In this document: positions 7,648 to 14,072 of the stretch, one piece after another
Layout: the number at the start of each line of letters is the position of its first letter
Numbering within the stretch: position 1 is the first letter of the stretch
Source: a virus
Strand: one strand, 5' to 3'
DNA: 23,295 nt
Virus record (IMG/VR): IMGVR_UViG_3300030406_001494
Location: 1-23,295 of that record
Position numbers and translations under genes: made by a program
The notes under the pieces: generated by a model
What the model was told of the DNA's origin: nothing
What the model saw: only the letters and a program-made list of their open reading frames with translations
Database searches by the model: none

Positions 7648-7997
7648 AATATTTTAATTACACAGAATTTGATAGTCCAGATGTAATAGGATCTGGGAAA
7701 CTAATGAACAAAGATTTATTAGATATGTTAGATTTGGTAAGAGAAAAGTTTGACAAACCTATAGTGATAAACTCTGGTTATCGCACAGCAGAACACAACA
7801 ATAAAGTAGGTGGTACTTCTGCATCATCTCATTTAAAAGGTTTAGCAGTAGATATAAAATGCACAAACTCTACAGACAGATACAATTTAATAAATTGTTT
7901 ACTTGATGTAGGTTTTAAAAGATTAGGTATTGCAAAAACATTTATACACGCTGACATAGACAAAGACAAAGCACAGGGTGTTGTGTGGACTTATTAA
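7644..7997 (+). CDS. M15-family peptidase, probable endolysin
   Basis: 117 residues, matching a single-domain peptidase M15A (D-Ala-D-Ala carboxypeptidase type). Motifs: 'INSGYRT' (42-48), 'SSHLKGLAVDI' (61-71) giving zinc ligands H63 and D70, and 'IHADID' (101-106) giving H102. It should cut peptide cross-links of murein at lysis. No signal peptide, so export needs the holin encoded just downstream. I use TTG 7644, overlapping the previous TGA as TTGA; the next ATG would remove the first domain segment. The stop overlaps the next ATG (TAATG). Confidence 0.85.
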   Translation: MKYFNYTEFDSPDVIGSGKLMNKDLLDMLDLVREKFDKPIVINSGYRTAEHNNKVGGTSASSHLKGLAVDIKCTNSTDRYNLINCLLDVGFKRLGIAKTFIHADIDKDKAQGVVWTY

Positions 7998-8146
7998 TGG
8001 AATTTAAAATATTAAACATAGTAAATACTGGTTTACTTCTTGGAGTAACCTTTTACGACAATCCAGAAGAAGGATACAGTTACGAAGTAAACATTTTTTT
8101 ATTTATAATAACTTTACATTTTAGGTGGTATGAAAAAAATATTTAG
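7997..8146 (+). CDS. Small hydrophobic protein of the lysis cassette
   Basis: ATG 7997 to TAG 8144-8146 encodes 49 residues (MEFKILNIVNTGLLLGVTFY...). It has two hydrophobic stretches, residues ~5-19 and ~31-43, split by an acidic loop (DNPEEGY) and ends 'RWYEKNI'. Coding is supported by TAATG coupling to the endolysin and a 17-nt overlap with the holin gene in another frame. I recall similar short ORFs beside flavobacterial phage holins. It could be a holin regulator or second membrane component; this is inference. Confidence 0.6.
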   Translation: MEFKILNIVNTGLLLGVTFYDNPEEGYSYEVNIFLFIITLHFRWYEKNI

Positions 8147-8516
8147 CTTAATTACAGGCTCTCTAATCAACGATATTGGAAAAGTGGTAGACAACCTACA
8201 CACGAGTGAAGAAGAACGCTTAGAAGCAAAGCAAAAGCTATCTGAGCTTATAAAACAAGCTGATGAAAAAGCACAGAATGAAGTAACAGCTAGATGGGAG
8301 TATGATACAAAGAATGGTAACTTCTTAACTCGTAGTATAAGACCTTTGGTTTTAATATTTCTTACATCTATGTTTACACTACTTGCATTTACAGATGGTA
8401 ATATAGGTGGTTTTAAAGTACAAGAACAGTATATACCTATCTTTCAAACTTTACTTGTTACTGTATATGGTGCATATTTTGTTGGTAGAACTTACGAAAA
8501 AACAAAAAAAAATTAG
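8130..8516 (+). CDS. Holin, 3-TM type (GTA_holin_3TM-like)
   Basis: 128 residues. An amphipathic N-terminus and a charged helix (25-60, 'SEEERLEAKQKLSELIKQ') precede 'RSIRPLVLIFLTSMFTLLAF' (69-87) and a second membrane span (~102-118, 'IPIFQTLLVTVYGAYFVGR'), then a basic tail. The RP.V..F segment after a 'WEYD...NFLTRS' stretch is characteristic of the 'holin of 3TMs' family. It would make the inner-membrane lesion that releases the M15 endolysin. It is the last gene of this + strand run before the AT-rich spacer. Confidence 0.8.
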   Translation: MKKIFSLITGSLINDIGKVVDNLHTSEEERLEAKQKLSELIKQADEKAQNEVTARWEYDTKNGNFLTRSIRPLVLIFLTSMFTLLAFTDGNIGGFKVQEQYIPIFQTLLVTVYGAYFVGRTYEKTKKN

Positions 8517-8639
8517 TATTTTCTTAATATATATATATAGTAATAATTATATATAGTATTATATTATTATAATATATTATTATTATTATATAATATTATA
8601 TATATAGTAGAGATGTTTAATGTTATTTTATAAAATTGT
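8517..8639. promoter_or_regulatory. Extremely AT-rich spacer with palindrome between lysis and early modules
   Basis: Between the holin stop and ATG 8640 there is no gene. Positions 8521-8610 contain only five G or C bases in 90 (my count), made of TA, TAT and ATT runs that can fold on themselves imperfectly. A perfect 12-bp palindrome, ATTTTATAAAAT (8625-8636), sits 3 nt before the next start codon. The spacer separates two functional modules, so a promoter/operator, a transcription end, or a DNA-unwinding site are all possible. I could not place a convincing TTG / TAnnTTTG promoter pair. Confidence 0.5.
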
Positions 8640-8852
8640 ATGTTTGAAGAAATTATAAAGATGCCTATTACAGATCGTGAAAAAATAGATAAGTTACTTG
8701 AGATAGATGCAGATTTATATACCAACTTAGGTATAGATAGCACAAAGAAAGAAAGATTAGAAGTAAAAAGATTATCTAAAAAAATATATAGAATGATACA
8801 AGGTATAAACCCTGCTATAGGTAAAACTTTACTTCAAGCTATGGATAGATGA
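8640..8852 (+). CDS. Small helical protein, first gene of the early operon, unknown function
   Basis: 70 residues, helical and charged (MFEEIIKMPITDREKIDKLL...), no membrane segment. It directly follows the AT-rich spacer and palindrome, and overlaps the NinG-like gene as ATGA, so it is probably the first product of the DNA-metabolism operon. The basic middle ('STKKERLEVKRLSKKIYRM') could contact nucleic acid, but no named domain is recognised. Confidence 0.6.
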   Translation: MFEEIIKMPITDREKIDKLLEIDADLYTNLGIDSTKKERLEVKRLSKKIYRMIQGINPAIGKTLLQAMDR

Positions 8853-9208
8853 CAAGAAGTAAACTTGTCAAAAAACTTGACAAACTATTTTCTTTATACA
8901 TAAGAAACAGATACTCAAAAAATGGCAAAGCAAAATGTTTTACTTGTGGTAAAGTAGATGACATTAAAAGACTACACGCAGGACATTTTATGAGTAGAAA
9001 ACATCATAGTACGAGATGGGATGAAACAAATGTACAAGTGCAATGTCCTAAATGCAATTTGTTTGGACAAGGTGAACAATACACTTTTGGTAAAAACTTA
9101 GATAAGAAATACGGAAAAGGCACAGCAGATAAACTACATAGAAAAGCAAGAAAGGTAGTCAAACTATCTACAAATGATTTGAAAGAACTTATAGAAAAAT
9201 ATAAGTAA
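8849..9208 (+). CDS. NinG-like recombination protein
   Basis: 119 residues. It carries the paired metal-binding pattern of lambda NinG (Rap): 'CFTCGK' (C30, C33), 'HAGHFMSRKHHSTRWDE' (43-59) and 'NVQVQCPKCNLFGQG' (C66, C69, 61-75). NinG/Rap proteins are structure-specific DNA junction endonucleases in phage recombination, which fits the exonuclease and helicase encoded downstream. Its stop codon lies within the A-run that is the T-tract of a minus-strand terminator, so the gene ends exactly where opposing transcription should stop. Confidence 0.8.
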   Translation: MTRSKLVKKLDKLFSLYIRNRYSKNGKAKCFTCGKVDDIKRLHAGHFMSRKHHSTRWDETNVQVQCPKCNLFGQGEQYTFGKNLDKKYGKGTADKLHRKARKVVKLSTNDLKELIEKYK

Positions 9209-9233
9209 AAAAAAACCACCTAAGAAGGTGGTT
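9207..9233 (-). terminator. Rho-independent terminator for minus-strand transcription
   Basis: A 7-bp stem AACCACC (9214-9220) / GGTGGTT (9227-9233) encloses a 6-nt loop. The A-run 9207-9215 precedes it on the + strand, so on the minus strand the hairpin is followed by a T tract. On the + strand the stem is followed by ATTAG, not a T tract. This polarity points to a minus-strand transcript, matching the micro-gene at 9331-9257. Confidence 0.7.
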
Positions 9234-9256
9234 ATTAGTGTAAGTATAACTATCTC

Positions 9257-9331
9257 TTAGTCATCTTCACCATAATCTGAAAACCTTTCATAATGTGTAG
9301 AAAGATTTTCCCAATATTGCTCTTCATTCAT
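9257..9331 (-). CDS. 24-aa micro-gene on the minus strand
   Basis: The minus strand from ATG 9331 to TAA 9257 encodes a 24-residue acidic peptide beginning MNEEQYWENLSTHYE and ending GEDD. It is the only convincing minus-strand gene. Coding is supported by its frame: it is flanked upstream by a Bacteroidetes-like promoter candidate (9384-9354) and downstream, 23 nt after the stop, by a minus-strand terminator. The sequence is protein-like (aromatic and acidic) rather than the hydrophobic shadow seen in other antisense frames. Function unknown; a small inhibitor, or an RNA whose antisense action matters more than the peptide, are both possible. Confidence 0.5.
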   Translation of the reverse strand: MNEEQYWENLSTHYERFSDYGEDD

Positions 9332-9353
9332 AATATTAATTTTAAAATTCTGT

Positions 9354-9384
9354 CTAATATACACAAATGTTAATAAATACAAAA
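9354..9384 (-). promoter_or_regulatory. Candidate Bacteroidetes-type promoter for the minus-strand micro-gene
   Basis: Read on the minus strand, TTTTG (9384-9380) is followed after 18 nt by TATATTAG (9361-9354). The Bacteroidetes sigma-ABfr consensus is TTTG, about 19 nt, TAnnTTTG; the -7 box here differs at one base. Transcription would begin near 9347, about 16 nt before the ATG at 9331. Confidence 0.4.
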
Positions 9385-9432
9385 GAAATTATATAAAAAT
9401 TTTTTTTTATAACTTTAGGAAAATTTATAATT
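9385..9432 (+). promoter_or_regulatory. Candidate + strand promoter region of the replication operon
   Basis: The stretch before ATG 9433 contains an A/T tract (AAAAATTTTTTTTTAT, 9395-9410) and TAACTTTA (9410-9417), one base from TAnnTTTG. No TTG is found at the expected distance upstream, so the call is weak. With the minus-strand promoter candidate it makes a divergent control region at 9332-9432. Confidence 0.25.
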
Positions 9433-9579
9433 ATGACACATTTAGAAGATTTACAAAGATTGCGAAACTTAAATTATGGTTTTGCAGAAACTACAGCTCT
9501 TAGAAATAAAATACAAGAGCTAGAAGCTAAAATAGAAATACTAACCCAACAAATTCAAGAATATGATTTATACGAGTAA
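9433..9579 (+). CDS. Small coiled-coil protein (48 aa)
   Basis: ATG 9433 to TAA 9577-9579 encodes 48 residues starting MTHLEDLQRLRNLNYGFAET. The second half ('LRNKIQELEAKIEILTQQIQEY') has clear heptad spacing of Leu/Ile and should form a coiled coil. It overlaps the next gene by 17 nt in another frame, a pattern repeated by other small genes here. It is the first + strand gene after the divergent region. A small dimeric regulator or adaptor is possible, but nothing identifies a function. Confidence 0.6.
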   Translation: MTHLEDLQRLRNLNYGFAETTALRNKIQELEAKIEILTQQIQEYDLYE

Positions 9580-9922
9580 AATAAAAACTATTGTAAAAAG
9601 CAGTAGTTTCAAGACACAAGATGGTGCTACTATGCATAACTATGTAGTAACATTTGCAAATGGACACAATCCAAATATTTATTCTACAAAACCTTTACCT
9701 TACAATGAAGGTGAAGATGCAACTTATGACTTAGACCAAGCAAAAAATAAAGCTAAGTTTGTAAATAATCAACTTAAAACTACTTATACTAATAAAGACC
9801 AAATCATTATTAGACAAACAGTAATAAAAGCTGCATCAGAGTTTCACGCAGGTACAGAATCAACTGCTGATGATGTAGTAAAAACAGCACAAACCTTTTT
9901 AAATTGGATAAACAATGGCTGA
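9563..9922 (+). CDS. Replication-module protein, possible OB-fold, function unknown
   Basis: 119 residues. The first half is strand-rich ('YTSKIKTIVKSSSFKTQDG', 'HNYVVTFANGHNPNIYS') with an acidic turn ('NEGEDATYDLD'), and the second half is helical ('NKAKFVNNQL', 'DDVVKTAQTFLNWINN'). The beginning looks like an OB-fold, but I recognise no named family. It overlaps by 8 nt with the DUF3127-like protein, so the two are probably made together and may act on the same DNA substrate. Confidence 0.55.
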   Translation: MIYTSKIKTIVKSSSFKTQDGATMHNYVVTFANGHNPNIYSTKPLPYNEGEDATYDLDQAKNKAKFVNNQLKTTYTNKDQIIIRQTVIKAASEFHAGTESTADDVVKTAQTFLNWINNG

Positions 9923-10250
9923 GATTAAAGGACAAATATTGGAAATAGGAGATTCCATTTCAAGTAAAGGAACAAACAAGTATAGAAACCTTATACTAAA
10001 AACTGAAGAGAAGTACCCACAAGTACTTTGTATAGAGTTTTGGAATGATAAAGTTAATCAAATACTAAACCTTAACGTGAAAGATACTGTAACAATATCT
10101 TACAACATAAGGGGTTCAAGATGGCAGAAGGATAATATAGTCAAATACTATACCAAATTAGTAGGTTGGAAAGTATCTGAATCAAAGGAAGTTTCAAACG
10201 CTGAATATTCACCAGATAGAGAAACTTATGAAGATGATTTACCCTTCTAA
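9915..10250 (+). CDS. DUF3127-like OB-fold single-strand DNA-binding protein
   Basis: 111 residues. The core resembles DUF3127: 'MAEIKGQILEIGDSISSKGT', 'RNLILKTEEKYPQVLCIEFWNDK', 'VKDTVTISYNIRGSRW' and 'YYTKLVGWKV'. An acidic linker leads to the C-terminal DDLPF, which copies the acidic tip (DDxPF) of bacterial SSB that docks partner enzymes. It probably coats single-stranded DNA at the phage fork or recombination intermediates. The helicase gene directly downstream overlaps by one base (TAATG). Confidence 0.75.
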   Translation: MAEIKGQILEIGDSISSKGTNKYRNLILKTEEKYPQVLCIEFWNDKVNQILNLNVKDTVTISYNIRGSRWQKDNIVKYYTKLVGWKVSESKEVSNAEYSPDRETYEDDLPF

Positions 10251-11155
10251 TGTTTATCAATCTTGACAATGAGATTAAAAAACTTGATGACTACCGAGCA
10301 GGAAAACTAAAGACTGGTTTAAAGCTCGGTATCTCTCGTTTAGATGAATACCTACGTTTTAAGTATGGTGCTATGAATGTTGTAGTAGGACATTCTAATG
10401 TGGGTAAAACATCTGTATTATTGTATCTAATGACACTATATTCTTTGAAGCATAACATTAGATGGCTTGTGTATTCAAGCGAAAACGAAACCTATACTAT
10501 CTACAGGAAGATATTAGAATACTTAGAAAACGAAGTATTCAACAAAATACCAGAAGCTATATATAAAGAAAGAATAAGATGGATAGATTCCCATTTTAAA
10601 TTTATAGACACTTCAAGATTATATAGCTATACTCAAATATTAGACTTAGCAAATCAATTAAAAAAAGCGTGGGACTACCAAGCATTTGTTATAGATCCTT
10701 GGAACTCACTTGCTAAAGATAAACACAAACTTAAAGGTACAAACTCTTATGAGTATACTTATGAAGCTCTGTCTGAAGTTAGATTGTTCTGTAAGCAAAA
10801 CAATGTTTCAACTTACATTTGTACACACGCTGCTACAGAAGCATCAAGAAAAGTACACCCTAAAGGACACGACTTTGAAAACCAACCAACACCACCAAGT
10901 GCAGCTTCTATAGAATATGGTTCTATGTTTAACAATAGATGTGATAATATGATACGAATACACAGATACATCTATTCTCCTACAGATTGGATGTACTCAA
11001 GGATAGCAATATTAAAATGTAAGAACATAGACACAGGTGGTAAATGTACACCTATAGATATGCCTGTACTAATGAAGAGTTTAAAAAACAATACTGGTTT
11101 TGAAATAGAAGGTGTAAACCCTATACCTAAAAGAACACAAGGCAAGATATTATGA
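10250..11155 (+). CDS. DnaB/RecA-fold replicative helicase (SF4-like ATPase domain)
   Basis: 301 residues containing only the RecA-like motor. Walker A is 'GHSNVGKTS' (47-55), Walker B 'AFVIDP' (145-150) with D149, and 'ICTHAATEASR' (190-200) fits the H3/sensor region of DnaB-type helicases. The N-terminal DnaB domain is missing, as in other short phage helicases. It should unwind DNA at the fork with the SSB-like protein encoded just before. No primase is visible in the window. It overlaps the next gene as ATGA. Confidence 0.75.
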   Translation: MFINLDNEIKKLDDYRAGKLKTGLKLGISRLDEYLRFKYGAMNVVVGHSNVGKTSVLLYLMTLYSLKHNIRWLVYSSENETYTIYRKILEYLENEVFNKIPEAIYKERIRWIDSHFKFIDTSRLYSYTQILDLANQLKKAWDYQAFVIDPWNSLAKDKHKLKGTNSYEYTYEALSEVRLFCKQNNVSTYICTHAATEASRKVHPKGHDFENQPTPPSAASIEYGSMFNNRCDNMIRIHRYIYSPTDWMYSRIAILKCKNIDTGGKCTPIDMPVLMKSLKNNTGFEIEGVNPIPKRTQGKIL

Positions 11156-11898
11156 TAGAATTAAATAAAATATATAATGAAGATTGTATTAAAACAATGG
11201 AAAAGATGCCAAATAATTTTATAGATGTTATAGTTACTTCTCCACCTTATAATATTGGTAAAGGAAGAAAAAATGGTAAAAAAGGTGTTTCATTAAATTA
11301 TAAAAATTATGAAGATAACCTATCATTAGAAGATTATTTTAAACAAACTAAAAAATGGATTGATGAAATGTTTAGAGTTACAAAACATCATATATTTTAT
11401 AACATACAAGAGATTAAAGGTAATAAAGGTGTTATTAATTTTATTATGAATGAATACAAAAACAATATAAAACATATATTTTTTTGGGCTAAACCAAATC
11501 CACCAAGTGCTATTTTGGATAATGGAGTATCAAACGGAATAGAATATATATTTTGCATATCTAAAGATAATCCAACTAAAAATAATTTTACTTATTGCAA
11601 TTTTTCTAATTATAAAGGAGATTATATTAAGAATGTAATCATAAAACCTGTTAATTCAGACAAAGAAACAAATGGACATAACTTTGCTTTTGGAGATTGG
11701 TTACCAAAACACTTTATAAATTATTTTTCTAAAAAGGGGGATTTAATATATGATCCTTTTATGGGAACAGGAACAACAGCAAAAGCTGCTCATATTTTAA
11801 ATAGAAAATGGATAGGTTCTGAATTATCAAATGAATATACAAAATTAGCTTATAAAAGATTAAAAAAGTATTTAGAACAATTAACACTTGATTTATAA
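11152..11898 (+). CDS. DNA methyltransferase, beta class (TSPPY)
   Basis: 248 residues in the beta order: catalytic motif IV first, 'TSPPY' (29-33), then SAM-binding motif I near the C-terminus, 'DPFMGTGTT' (201-209), and 'WIGSELSNEYTKLAYKRL'. TSPPY is frequent in N4-cytosine enzymes, but the base cannot be decided from sequence alone. No restriction enzyme lies next to it, so it is probably an orphan enzyme that protects phage DNA. The gene looks more AT-rich than the helicase before it: I counted 37 G/C in 11161-11340 against 57 in three 60-base lines of the helicase, which may mean separate acquisition. Confidence 0.85.
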   Translation: MIELNKIYNEDCIKTMEKMPNNFIDVIVTSPPYNIGKGRKNGKKGVSLNYKNYEDNLSLEDYFKQTKKWIDEMFRVTKHHIFYNIQEIKGNKGVINFIMNEYKNNIKHIFFWAKPNPPSAILDNGVSNGIEYIFCISKDNPTKNNFTYCNFSNYKGDYIKNVIIKPVNSDKETNGHNFAFGDWLPKHFINYFSKKGDLIYDPFMGTGTTAKAAHILNRKWIGSELSNEYTKLAYKRLKKYLEQLTLDL

Positions 11899-11920
11899 TA
11901 GAGTAAAATAAAAGATTATT

Positions 11921-12604
11921 TTGATTACAAACGAAGATTGTATGGAGTTGATGAAAAGGTATGAAGATAATTACTTTGACTTGGCTATTGTAGATCCACC
12001 TTATGGTTTAGGTTTATCTTTTTCAGGAAGAAAAAAATTATTTAAAAATAAATTTACAAAAGGACACAAACAAAAAAATTGGAATGATAATATACCAGAT
12101 ATAAAATACTTTAAAGAATTAACTAGAGTATCTAAAAAGCATATAATTTGGGGATGTAGTTATTATGGAAAAGCACAAAAATTATTTGGAAAAGGTAGAA
12201 TTATACATAATAAATTACTTACACCTTTTTTAAAAGGTAGAAATGCATCTCACGCTGACATAGCTGCAACAAATTGCCAAAATAGAATTACAATGTTTGA
12301 TTTTCAATGGAGTGGAAATGTGCAATCAGGATATATGAATACTAAAGGTTTAAACGATTATGCAAGGGGTATAGAAAAAAGAATTCACCCAACACAAAAA
12401 CCTGTTAAACTTTATGAGTGGTTATTAATGAACTATGCTGAAGAAGGAGATAAAATATTAGACACACATTTAGGTAGTGGTTCAATAGCTATTGCTTGTC
12501 ATAATTTAGGATTTCATTTAACAGCTTGTGAGATAGATAAACAGTATTATGATGAAGCTCTGAAAAGAATAAAGAATCACAAACTTCAAAAAAGATTATT
12601 TTGA
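11921..12604 (+). CDS. DNA methyltransferase, beta class (DPPY)
   Basis: 227 residues. 'NEDCMELMK' (4-12), DPPY (25-28), 'RIHPTQKPV', 'LDTHLGSGS' (180-188) and 'CEIDKQYYDEALKRI' follow the order of beta-class enzymes; DPPY usually marks adenine-N6 methylation. I start at TTG 11921 because an in-frame stop lies 10 nt upstream and the first ATG (11942) would lose the N-terminal 'NEDC' segment. It follows the TSPPY methyltransferase after 22 nt and overlaps the next gene as TTGA. Two different methyltransferases in a row suggest wide protection against host restriction. Confidence 0.85.
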   Translation: MITNEDCMELMKRYEDNYFDLAIVDPPYGLGLSFSGRKKLFKNKFTKGHKQKNWNDNIPDIKYFKELTRVSKKHIIWGCSYYGKAQKLFGKGRIIHNKLLTPFLKGRNASHADIAATNCQNRITMFDFQWSGNVQSGYMNTKGLNDYARGIEKRIHPTQKPVKLYEWLLMNYAEEGDKILDTHLGSGSIAIACHNLGFHLTACEIDKQYYDEALKRIKNHKLQKRLF

Positions 12605-13098
12605 TAAAAGATATACTTGTAAGTAAACATAATAAATGGATTTCCTATTGTTTAAGTTGGAAATGTAACCCAGATACAGCAGAAGATTTGGTACAATCTA
12701 TGTATCTTAAATTACTTATAATGATTGACAATGGTATAGATATAACTTATAAAGGAGATATAAATGACTTCTACATATACAAAACTTTAAGATGTATGTT
12801 TATTGATTTGTGTAGAAAAGAAAAAAGGATGCAAGTAATAGATGTTAAAGATGAATACATCAAACACATTATAGACACAAAAAACAAAGTAGAGCTTGAA
12901 GAAGAAAATATGTTTGAAGAAGCATACAACAAAGTAACCAAAGCACTTAACGAAATGCATTGGTACGATAAAAAAGTATTTGAACTCATACAAGACGAAG
13001 GTAACATTTCTGCTTTGTCAAGAGAAACAACAATAGAGTATAGAAGTTTATACAATACTTATCAGAAAGTAAAACAAAAAATTAAAAGTAAATTATGA
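12601..13098 (+). CDS. Sigma-70-family-like transcription factor
   Basis: 165 residues. The N-terminal half resembles sigma region 2: 'NPDTAEDLVQSMYLKLL' (23-39) and 'FYIYKTLRCMFIDLCRKEKR' (57-76), as in ECF-type factors. A charged linker (80-110) leads to a C-terminal HTH-like part ('MHWYDKKVFELI...NISALSRETTIEYRSLYNTYQKVKQKIK', ~119-162) in the region 4 position. It may direct host RNA polymerase to phage promoters, for instance those of late genes. The start is TTG 12601, overlapping the upstream TGA. Confidence 0.65.
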   Translation: MIKDILVSKHNKWISYCLSWKCNPDTAEDLVQSMYLKLLIMIDNGIDITYKGDINDFYIYKTLRCMFIDLCRKEKRMQVIDVKDEYIKHIIDTKNKVELEEENMFEEAYNKVTKALNEMHWYDKKVFELIQDEGNISALSRETTIEYRSLYNTYQKVKQKIKSKL

Positions 13099-13193
13099 TA
13101 GTTATACACCCTTGTCCAATATGTTTTGCCTTGTTAATATTAGGTTATATTGGTTACAGTTTTTACAGAATATATAAAAAATTTAAAAAATGA
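13095..13193 (+). CDS. 32-aa single-pass membrane micro-protein
   Basis: ATG 13095 overlaps the sigma-like gene's TGA (ATGA) and the stop 13191-13193 overlaps the next ATG (13190). The peptide starts MIVIHPCPICFALLILGYIG and ends in a basic 'YRIYKKFKK', the pattern of a small membrane protein with a cytoplasmic positive tail. The CPxC motif could bind metal or a thiol. Short length makes it less certain, but both ends are coupled to genes. Confidence 0.5.
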   Translation: MIVIHPCPICFALLILGYIGYSFYRIYKKFKK

Positions 13194-13348
13194 AATTAGG
13201 AGATTTAGTTTATTACATTACAAAATATACAGGTATTAGGTATGTCTGGAAAAAGATATATCCTAATTGCGAATGTGACAGAAGAAGAGAAGAATGGAAT
13301 GACATAGAGATAGACATCAAAGATATATGGAAGAAGAAGATAAAATAG
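13190..13348 (+). CDS. Small phage protein with CxC-RRR motif (52 aa)
   Basis: ATG 13190 to TAG 13346-13348. It begins 'MKLGDLVYYITKYTGI' and contains 'YPNCECDRRREEWNDIEI', a C.C..RR..WN pattern that I recall from short proteins common in Bacteroidetes phages, with no function known. It overlaps the next ORF by 22 nt in another frame and the previous stop by 4 nt. Confidence 0.65.
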   Translation: MKLGDLVYYITKYTGIRYVWKKIYPNCECDRRREEWNDIEIDIKDIWKKKIK

Positions 13349-13530
13349 AATGGGATGAATTTAGAATTAACACAACAGATAGATTAGAAAATAAATATTT
13401 TAAATTAATAATGAGATTACACGCTAAATATTTTAACCATAAGTATCAAGAGTTATGCACTTGTAGTCCGAAACGTATAAAGCAATGGATAACTCATTTA
13501 AACGATATTTATGATAAAGAAAATACATAG
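13327..13530 (+). CDS. Small protein with a CTCSPKRIKQW motif (67 aa)
   Basis: 67 residues, acidic at the start, then 'LIMRLHAKYFNHKY' and 'CTCSPKRIKQWITHLNDIY'. The short Cys-x-Cys followed by a helix recurs in small proteins of flavobacterial phages, as far as I recall. It is linked by overlaps to both neighbours (22 nt before, 20 nt after). A zinc- or DNA-binding role would be guesswork. Confidence 0.6.
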   Translation: MEEEDKIEWDEFRINTTDRLENKYFKLIMRLHAKYFNHKYQELCTCSPKRIKQWITHLNDIYDKENT

Positions 13531-13939
13531 TTTAGAAAAAGCTGTAGTATTTGCATTTAATTTAGAAGGATGGGATTTAATACATACTGGAGAAACTTGC
13601 TTACCATTTGATGCACAAGGAACAACACCAAAAGGTAGAAAAGCTGTTATAGAAATGAAGTTTAGAGAAAAATATTATGAAACCAAAATACTTGAAGTAA
13701 GCAAGTACAATGCTCTTATGAATCTTGACACAGACATAGAAAAGTTTTACTATGTACAAGATCCTAAAGCAAACTATCTTTTTTGGCTAAACGAACTTAT
13801 AGACTTACAAAAACAAGAATTGTATTGTCCTAACACTACAATGTGGAATAAATCTAAGAGAAATAAAAATGTATATTTGTTAAGAGAACAACAAGCAAGA
13901 ATTATAAACCCAAACACAAATGCCGATACCGAAACCTAA
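13511..13939 (+). CDS. PD-(D/E)XK nuclease-like protein
   Basis: 142 residues. 'PFDAQGTTPKGRKAVIEMKFR' (32-52) gives D34, E48 and K50 in the D-x(13)-ExK order of PD-(D/E)XK nucleases, followed by a helix ('LEVSKYNALM'). This is the fold of Holliday-junction resolvases and many restriction enzymes. Among replication and recombination genes it may resolve junctions or trim DNA. A cognate endonuclease for the methyltransferases 1 kb upstream is possible but less likely as four genes lie between. Confidence 0.65.
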   Translation: MIKKIHSLEKAVVFAFNLEGWDLIHTGETCLPFDAQGTTPKGRKAVIEMKFREKYYETKILEVSKYNALMNLDTDIEKFYYVQDPKANYLFWLNELIDLQKQELYCPNTTMWNKSKRNKNVYLLREQQARIINPNTNADTET

Positions 13940-14072
13940 AAAAACAGAAGATAGAAAAACCTATATGCAAAGATGTATGTCTGATGCAGTAATGGTAAAA
14001 GAATATAAAAACACAGACCAAAGACTAGCTGTGTGTGCAAAAGTATTTAGAGATGAGCAGAGAACTTCTTAA
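13920..14072 (+). CDS. Small phage protein 'MPIPKP...VCAKVF' type (50 aa)
   Basis: ATG 13920 to TAA 14070-14072, 50 residues beginning MPIPKPKKTEDRKTYMQRCM, then 'DAVMVKEY' and 'QRLAVCAKVFRDEQ'. The RCM..D.VM..EY...QR.AVC pattern is one I recognise from short proteins and domains in many phages. Its role is unknown. It overlaps the nuclease gene by 20 nt and the next gene by 20 nt. Confidence 0.65.
   Translation: MPIPKPKKTEDRKTYMQRCMSDAVMVKEYKNTDQRLAVCAKVFRDEQRTS

Noticed and set aside
9207-9233. Hairpin as terminator of the NinG gene on the + strand
   Set aside because: On the + strand the stem is followed by ATTAG, not a T tract; polarity fits only the minus strand.
10710-10913. Alternative-frame + strand ORF inside the helicase
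   Set aside because: Entirely within the conserved ATPase core, no coupling to any neighbour, and low-complexity translation.
12771-13055. Antisense ORFs opposite the sigma-like gene
   Set aside because: Ser/Phe/Cys-rich shadow translation of Lys/Glu-rich + strand codons; no independent signals.
13102-13110. DnaA box (TTATACACC) as phage origin
   Set aside because: One mismatch from TTATNCACA, inside a gene, and without neighbouring boxes; expected by chance in AT-rich DNA.
11152-13939. Complete restriction-modification system
   Set aside because: The PD-(D/E)XK protein is separated from the methyltransferases by the sigma-like and small genes and resembles a phage recombination nuclease; no specificity subunit is present.
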